From Budorcas taxicolor (lineage: Eukaryota > Chordata > Mammalia > Artiodactyla > Bovidae): a stretch of 64,000 bases of DNA. Location of the stretch: NCBI RefSeq assembly GCF_023091745.1, contig NC_068910.1:5740272-5804271 (forward strand), read 5' to 3'. The position numbers and the translations under genes are program-made. The notes below the pieces were generated by a model. The model did no database searches. It was not told the DNA's origin and saw only the letters and a list, made by a program, of their open reading frames with translations. Each line of letters begins with the position of its first letter. Within the stretch, counting starts at the first letter, position 1. Positions 47,501 to 56,500 of the stretch are shown here, in pieces.

Positions 47501-50500
47501 ATACACGAGGAACCGGTGAGGAATCTTCTAAGCAAAACGACTCTTCTCTACAAAAGCCTGCGACTGAGCCTAGGACAAGCCCAGGACATACAAAGGGCAC
47601 CAGTCCAGAGAAGGGGGGTGGGCAGAAGGGAAGATGAGGCTGTGAGGGAGGCAGGGGCAGCCCCAGAACCACAGAAAGAATTAACAGTTTCACTTCAGCA
47701 ACTCTGAGCCCAAATTCTGTGTCCAAATGAAAATCAACTCAAGTGGCCATGTGATTTAGAAATACACAAATTTTTAAAACCTCCTCCAGTAAAAGAAACC
47801 AAAAAGACAAGACTGCATCCTTCTGAATAAAGACAGAGAAGAAATTACCCTTTAGAGCTTAATGCAGGCTTAGCACACAATATGCTCACAACAAATGTGT
47901 GCTGAACGGACGCCATGCGAAAAACACTTTCAATTGTACGCATGGCGAACATGCACTTGCTTGCAAAACCGTGGACAAGAGAGATGAGAGTGCCTAGAAA
48001 AGAAAGTGAAAACAGAACACAGTCCATCTGACGCCACAATGCTGGTTACACTCTTATAGCACTCAATCCCCACAGGGCACATGGGCTCAAAACGCAGAAT
48101 TGCAAACATATTGAGATAGATGTACAGGTGCCAGACGCATAATGAGTTACTAAGGGAAACCAGGGTGGCCTGATTTTGAAATCTGACATCAGGAAGACAA
48201 GCCGCCCCTGCCCCACAGGCCCCCTGCCCGACCCAGAACCTGGGACTGATCCACAGCCTGAGCTGTTCTCAGTGGCTAAGATAGTCATTAATTATTCCCT
48301 GAACGGGGAAATGAACCTTCAAGATGTCAGAAGCCCAAGGTCAGGGTAAAGGCATGGCCAGCCATGGGCAGGGAAGTAGCACCTTATAACTGAGATCCAC
48401 AGGCTTGTTTCTCCTCCGTTTCTAGAGGGCTAGGGCCACAGCTTCTACTTTCACCACTCCCAGCTATGCCAGTTTCCTTCTCACATGCACCAGGAGCTCA
48501 GGTGTTTGCTGAATGAATGAACAAGCACCCAGCCGAGGTAGTCTATTCTGACCAAGCCGTGTGGCCCTGATGAGGACCTGGGGTTAGAGGCAGCAGAGAC
48601 AGGACACTAAGAGCACAGTGTAGGCAGGAATCAGACACACGAGGAAATAGCAAAGAGAACCAGGAAAGACACACCTTCGAGGACACTGGATCCAATACTT
48701 GAAGCGTCGTCACATAGGAAAGGAATCAGGCACATTCCCTCTAAACCCCAGAAGCCAAGCTTTGGCTGAATTCAAGAACTTCCTCTTAGCGTGGCATTTG
48801 CCAGGCTGCGTTTAGTGGAATGCTAGCATTCCGGGGTTGCGGAGGGCAGGCGGATGAGGGGAAAGGTTCCAAACTGCACGGGAAAATACGTTCGGGAATT
48901 TGAGTTAATCAAAGGTAATGGATATTCTTATTGGAGGGCACAGCTTTCAGCCCTTCTCAAGTTTATGTGGCCCCAAACAGTTTTTCACAGGATGCTACAA
49001 ACATCTCACAGAGTGTCTTATGTTCCAAGTTCACCTCTGGGGAAAAGATGAATTAGAGCTGTCTGATACAAACATCTTACGAAGGAAGGAAGGAGTGTCA
49101 CACCAGAATTGGACGGCTTTAAGGATGCAGAATTCAACACTGCGTGAAAAGTGAAAGTTTAGTCACTCAGTCGTGTCCAACCCACCAGGCTCCTCTGTCC
49201 ACAGGATTTTCCAGGCAAGAGTACTGGAGCGGATTGCCATTTCCTTCTTCAGAGGATCTTCCCGACGCAGGGATCGAACCCGGGTCTCCCACATTGTAGG
49301 CAGACGCTTTACCGTCTGAGCCACCAGGGAAATGCACAACATAGATGATACAAATACAATCAGAGTAGAAAATTGGAACCATGGGCTCATTCTGCCATCG
49401 ACTTTCATCTTGAATGACCGAGTAGCAGGCAAAAAGGCCCAGTTACACGTGAGGACACAGACTAACTGTCCCCTCCCACCACTTGGTGTCCAAATGCTTG
49501 GGTAACATGGATACTATGGGCTTCCCAGGTGGCTCAGTGCTAAAGAACTCACCTGCCTATGCAGCAGATGCAAGAGGCTCAGGTTTAACCCCTAGGTCGG
49601 GAAGATTCCCTGGAGGAGGGCACAGCAACACACTCCAGGATTCCTGCCTGGAGAATGCCATGAACAGAGGAGCCTGGTGGGCTACAGTCCATAGTGTCGC
49701 AAAGAACTGGACATGACTGAGGCGATTAAGTATGCATGCACACACGGATATTACTAAGGGGTCCTTGAAGCAGTCAGTGCTGTTCCGAGGAGCTTAGGGA
49801 TAAGATGAGTACTTGCCAGAGCCCTCTTTGACTCTCCTCATGTACTATTTTCTAGAAAATACTGTCTGCTTGCCTTCCTCCCATGTACCTTTACATTCGG
49901 TAAATATTCACTGAGGGTCTTCCATATACCAGCAGTGGGGAGCAAAACCAGAAAAGGTGCTGCTTCATGACAGCCTCCTGGGGAATTCAGACAAACACGC
50001 TGCACAAATAAGAACTTAATCCAGGTTTCCCATACACATTACAAAGGAAATGAATGGTACACAACAATGTAAGTTACCTAGAGACCTCGTCCAGTGTAGG
50101 ACTTCGGGCTCTGTTCTCTAAGGGACCACAGAGACCATCTTTTGCCATCCTCAAATGTGCAGGTCGAAAACATTCCTATAGGAAACTATAGTCCACTGGG
50201 GCTGGAAAAGGCCAGGTAGCGCCCCTCCCACCCCCCACACACAAAGCAGCCTCCACTCCGGCACAATGTCGCATACATGATCAATCTGACTGACTCAGTA
50301 GGTCATAGTCAAATAGAGCATCACTGACTCAGTGGATATGAGTTTGAGCAGACTCCGGGAGATAGTGAAGGGGGGAAGCTGGGCATGCTACAGTCCATGG
50401 GGTCGTGAAGAATCAGACATGACTGAGCAACTGAACAACAACAGTCGGTCTGGATAGAGCTGGCGAGTTTGCATTTCCAACCACGCGATGCTTCTTTGCC

Positions 50501-53500
50501 AACCACAGGAGGTAGCACTACTTCATCAGGCATTTTAAACGACCTAAATAAACTGAGGGCTATACCATGTTCGTGAACAGAGGGGCTTGATCACAAAGGT
50601 GTCCGTTTTCTCAGATTAACCTATAAATCCATTATCCTCCCAACCGAAGTCCCCACAGACTTGTTCTTTCTTGTTATTGTATTTTTAACCTGACAAGCTT
50701 ATTCTAAAATTCATCTGGAAGACTAAAATAATTTCGGAAAACAGCAAAGTAAGGGACCTGTCTTGTGGGTTCAAGGCTTAAAATTAAACTTTAGGTATAG
50801 TACTGACACACAGGTAGCAAAATAGATGAAGAGATCACAGTGCCCTCAAACAGATCTATGCTTTTAGTAAAACTTTATATGGAAGATGGCATTACAAATC
50901 AGTAAGGAAAGGATGGATGATTCAGCAAATACCGCTGGAGAAATTGGTTATTTATATAAAAAACAAAACTGGATTCCTACTTCATATCTTATACGAAATA
51001 ATATTCCAGGTAGATTACATTCCTGAATGTGAAAAAAAACTTTAGAACTCAGAAAACCCAGAAATATATATATATATATTTGTTTGTTTGTTTTGCAACT
51101 TTGAGGTAGGGAACTATATCTTAAATAAGACACTCACTGTGCAAACCGAAAAGAAAAATACTGGCAGCTTTGAATTCAATATAGTTGAAACTTCTGTATA
51201 CCACACATAAATAATGAAGAAAAGCCACACCCTAAGAATGGTATCTGGTTAAATTTTTTTAAAAAATCACTCATAAAACCATTGCTTCTCTACACTACTA
51301 TTCATCAGCACTAGGGTAGGGGAGGTTCCTCAATGAAGTCAGACCTTTTCAAACTGAAAAGCCTCAGTGAGCCTTTATCCAGTCTTCAACCCATAGAGGA
51401 GACTTCTCTTCAATTCCTGGGGCACTGCACAATTCTGCACATTCACAATGTAAATGTTGCCCTCTAGGGTTGTGCAGTGAACAACTTATACAACTGTATA
51501 TGGCAGCCCTGCAACTCCAAGGGCCACAGATCCCTCTGGAACACTGATGAAAAATGCCCGTCTCTGGGAAAATGCCCACCCATACAACTACTGCCTATAA
51601 AGTCAGTGGATTCAGGCACTGTCCCCAAAACCATCAACAGCCTTCTGTTGGTCAAACACTTCCAGGTATGAGGGCTCACAACCTGTGAAAGTACTTGCAG
51701 ACAACACTGTGGGCTGCACGCTCCTTAAGTACTTGTTTCTTTACAACCTCTCCCCATTCAAGTTGATCTACGTCCTTTCCACATGACCTTGCAGCTACTG
51801 AATGAAAGCCAACCTGTCCCCTCAGGAGACTTCTGCTTTCCAGGCTAAATATACTCTTGACTTGGTTTATTGCAAACAGTCCAAACCTTCTCTTTTGCTA
51901 AAAATGAACTTTTAAACTGCCCATCATTTTACCAAGCACTTCTTGCCATAGTAAGTAACCAGGCATGCTGACATGTCAACAAAGAACGAGAAAGCATTTT
52001 TCTCATCTGTGCCCCTTTGGAAAACCTCTCAAGATCTCCATTCTGGCTTCTAAAGAAATGCCCACAGAAGCCAGGAAGTTCAAGGCTGGAGGCTGGAAGC
52101 AGGGTCAGGGGTGGGGTGGGGGCAACCAGGGCAGAGACTCCACAGGCCGAAGGAGACAAGGTGTTTCCACTTACTCCCAAAACTCCATGACAGGAGAGGT
52201 GGCGTTCTGCAAGGACACGTGGCTGTGGTTGGTCACGTTCAGTTTCTGGAACTCCACGCAGTTCTCTGCAGTGGGAAACAGGACAGGAAACACAAGAAGA
52301 TTACCCTCTGCAAGGGCTGGAGCTTAGACAACATTCAGAGCCGATGGTGCAACCAGGTGGTTTTTACCCAGCCGCTCCAGGTAAACATGCCTCAGAGAGC
52401 GCTGTGGGGAAAATCAATCACGTACAAACAGTTTAACAGGGAGGCTTGGCTTGATTCCAACCAGAGAAGAAGTTTTGGGGGTAGGGCACCTCTTCCCTCT
52501 ATTTCCCACTAGTATGCCCTGTCCAATTCTTTCCTCCTGAATCTTTCACCTTTTCCACTTCCCTGCCTAAGGCTTGTTCATGGCATCTACCTGTTCCACC
52601 CTGGCAGGAATGTGAGGGATAAAAAAGGGCATCAGCCATGGTGTCCCTGGGCCAATCACGCAGGTGAGACTCAGGCTAAAGTCACAGCTGCTTCATAAAG
52701 ACCCGACAATTAGATGAAACAATATCCGAATATGTAAAGAATCCCTGGTTCCTTCATCATTCCCTCACTCACTCAATCTAAGAAAGGATTTATTGAATAT
52801 CTCTTCTCATTTCATGAGACTTGATGACCAAAGGGGATTTGAATCTCAAGGTAAAAACATGAGTGTCCATCATTTGAGCCCAGATCAGCCTATTGTCCTC
52901 TCCTCCAGGAAGCCTTCTTTGATCTCCCTCTCCTGAATTCTAAGGCAGTTAGAACTTAAAGGTCCTCCAAGAAACTTCCTTCTCCAACTCCCTTTATTTC
53001 GAAGAGGATGAATCAAGGGTCAGAAGTAGTCAAGGGACCCCTGCCCATACCTTCTCCCTGCTCACAAGTCACCAGCCAGTTAGGGGAAGAAAACAGTCCA
53101 GCCAAGGCTCCACTCCTTTGCCATGGTTATTCCCTGGTTCTGTCTGCCACCGTGGAATCCAGGTCTCTTTACAGCACCTCCCTGTTCATAGAGCCGCCTT
53201 AGTCACCAGGCTGTGAGCTCCCTGAGGACAGCGTCGCGTGCGCCCACTCACTTCAAAGCCCCTGCCCCCAGCACAGTGACCAGCCTGAAGCCTGCATTTA
53301 GCTTCATGCTGGCCCTTCACTCCACTCATGTATGCACAAACCCTCCAACTACATCTATAATCACTGGAGCATGAAGCCCTCCTGTACATGACACTTCACA
53401 CATTACAACTGTTGACATGCCTTCAGAGAAAGGGGAGTGCAAATTAGTGGAAGAAAGCTTTGCAGCCCACTGGGGGAAAAGCCCCCCAAGTGTCTGCTCC

Positions 53501-56500
53501 CTTCCCACTTCTCTGGACAAGTGCTAACCATACCAGGAAGGGAGATGGTCTGTGGGGTCCACGGCCAATCCCAAGAGAAGTCTGGGAACCTAAAGTTATA
53601 AGCAAAATGCCTGAATGTGCCCTTGTGCCTTTTTCTAGAGCAAGGAGCCCTCGGCTCTAATCAGATTCTCTAATACAGTATCTCTCAAATTTTTTTTTTC
53701 TAGAGTAAAAAAATTTCTCCAACAACCAAAGTTGACAAGGCATTTTTATTAAAGTGACATTTAATCATTTATAAAAAATAAGCAATGAGTTATAAAGCCT
53801 ATGTGATTCAAGTATTCAAACAACTCTAAAGCCAGATTTTACAATCTAAATACCAACCATACTACTGAACCAACACAATTCAAATTGATAGCATAAAATG
53901 GGTGTGCACGATAATGCCATCTTGTGAGATTAAACTGACTTCCCAACAGAAAAATGGACCTGACAGGTAGGAGGCAAGGTCTGTGGAGTTAAACTTGCTT
54001 ATTTTTCCATGCGCTATTTGAGATTCAGTTCTATCGCCATTTTTCTCTGGTTTGCAGAACCTTTGTTCCTACAGTTCATTGCATTCTTGTCTGGACTTAG
54101 TATCAGTGAACATTTATGAATTAAATCTCTTTTTCCCTTGGTCACCATCATCCTATTCACCAAGAATGCATCTTAAATTGTCAAGGTGGACAACGTCAGG
54201 CATTGAGATCCCCAACCATCCTCATTTATAAAGTGAATGTACAGATGATTAGAACATGCACCTATTTTTAGAGTACCCTCAAAATAAATTTGCCCAATTA
54301 ATTTATCATGGACAACTTGCAGACTTCCAAGAATATGTCCTTGAATTTTAGTTTGATAAATATCTTGATTATGCCTCTGGGCAAAGAAAGGTGAAGAACC
54401 AGGGAACGAAAAGAGACTCCCCTCAACCCCCCCAAAATATGTGCTGGGTGGGGAAACAAGGTAAGCTTTTGCAGGGATAAAAGCTAGTTCACAGCATTTT
54501 CTTGGCCTAATGACTGCTGTTCCTTCTGCCAGTGAGCAGCATCCTGCCCTGTCTACTGTATCTCAGCTTTCAGGATGACTGGCCACTTACAGGGACAACC
54601 TAACCACAGGTTACAACACAGACGGTGAATAGATTAGAGCAGGTATGTTGACTGCAGTCAAAAGGCAGTGACTGTCTAGAGCAGTCCTGAGCAGAGCTCC
54701 GCGGTCAAAACTAGACTCAAAACGAAAGAGTTCTGCCATCGATTAGTGATGTCTGTACAGAGCCGTCTCCATACACAGGGGTTGAGAAGTATTTGTCTTC
54801 CCTAGATTGTAAGACTCAGTCCTGACAGGTTGACAAATTGATAAGTAAGCAGTATATTAGAATCCAAAGTAATCTCAAAAGTTACCCATTGAAGGGAGGA
54901 GGACGGTGGTGAATGTAAGTGTCTACTGGGGTGGACAGGTAGAATAAAGGAGCCGTATGAGCTGGGTGGGGACTGTGGCCAGCTTGAGGACGCATGCTTC
55001 ACCCACAGACAGCAGCCGTTTCTCAGCTGCGGCCACTGCTGCCAAGCGTGACCGTGGGAATGTGGCTCTGCTGTTGCCAGATCTTTTTAACTTTTCAAGA
55101 GAAGCTGGGAATCTGGATTTTCGTCCCCGGCCTTCTGATTTTGCAACTTTTGAAAACACAAATACAACAAATACATTTTTTAAATGGGCTGGTCACCGAT
55201 TTAAAGCCTAATTGGCTGATAGCCCTCCTGTCTGCAACCCTTGATCTAGTCTAACCCCTTCATTTTAGACAGGAAAATCTGACACTCAGAGGCAGGGCTG
55301 GAATTGCAGCCTGAAGCCCTGGATCTCAGTTTAGCACTTCATACTTGCATCCTTACTGTGTGCCCAAAGGACGCAGCCTCTATATTTGGCAAAGCAAGGT
55401 AAGAAAGCCACAATTCTTCTCCTTGTACCAGTCCCTGGGCTAGTGCTCAGCTCATGTGAGTATGCAGACCAGGCACAGAAATGACCCCCAGCTTCAGTGG
55501 AACCTGAACTCACAGCAAGACACGTGACACACCAGCAATCCCAGCTCACCCAGTGAGACCAGCAGAGAGAGCCTCTAGGGAGGCCATACCTGTGTTCCAC
55601 TCGTGGCCACAGGTGGCCCAGGGGAGCTCGGTGGTGAAGCAGTTGCTCAGGTAGAAAATGGCCCATGCCAGGATGATAATGTAGTACACGTTTAAATGGG
55701 CCTCAATCACCTGCGTTGCATAACCAATGCCTGAAAGAACAAAGAAAAGGCAGTGATCTGAGTCCCTCTCCAACTTGTTAAAAAAAGCTGCCCTTCACAG
55801 CCTGACAATACCCAGGCATTCTTTCACTTTCTGATTAACTCAGCACGTACCTTCAAATAAAGGGCACACTTTCCTCCAACATGTAATGCCACCTTCACTC
55901 GTAAACTGTCCCAGAGCTGTTTCCAGGAAAAAAACAGGAATCCCACAGCATATAAAAAACACCACATAGGGAATCAGGAATGCCCCTGCAAAGATGCAAA
56001 GGAAAGGAATGAAGTTAAAGTTGCTTCTGCCACTTCAGCCCTTGAATAACCTGTTAGAGGCAAGACAGCATATGCTCTGAGCTTGAGTTCCTGCTATGAG
56101 GACCAGAGTCAGACAATGTGAGCCTGGGTTTGGGCTCTCTGCCAGCTACTCCCTTGAGTAAGTCCATGTCACATCTTCCAGCCTCAACTTCTTCACCTGT
56201 AAAATAAGGCTTTAATACGTACAAACTGCACTACTTATTTCAGAATGGTTGTACAGTTAAGATGATAAAGTTTAAGAAACTGCATAATATGCTTGACTCT
56301 TTCATTTACCCATCGGACCCTCCAGCACAAGTCAAATCTATTCCCTCCCTGAATGCTGCAGCCTCCTTTTATATTACAAAGTAACCTCAACCGGCCAGGG
56401 GAGGGGGCCTCTTCTTTTTACTTTGGAAGTAACCTGCAAAAAATCTTTATAAAGAAAGGCATTCTTAAGGAAATACACAATGAGCAGTAACAGGTCCCTG

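Larger units (their letters stand above)
45875..49148. other. Intronic DNA, no gene; MIR and simple repeats
   Basis: MIR-like at 46070-46240, a (TCC)n-like pyrimidine tract at 46466-46497, and (CATT)n at 47211-47236 leading into an old repeat phrase ('taataaatatttattgagca') to about 47520. No domain in any frame. Nothing recognised at 47830-49148. Confidence 0.5.
32519..52174 (-). other. SLC6A11: SLC6A11 intron 4 (19.7 kb)
   Basis: Donor GTAAGT at the 52174 side, acceptor TTCTGCAG at the 32519 side. Repeats listed separately fill about a third of it: SINEs, L1 3' ends, two BovB pieces of different length and an old L1 split by insertions. No coding exon was recognised inside. Stretches without a named repeat include 32519-33159, 33553-34738, 35359-36671, 39090-39940, 44126-45522, 46250-49148, 49743-50314 and 51261-52174. 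Confidence 0.85.
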
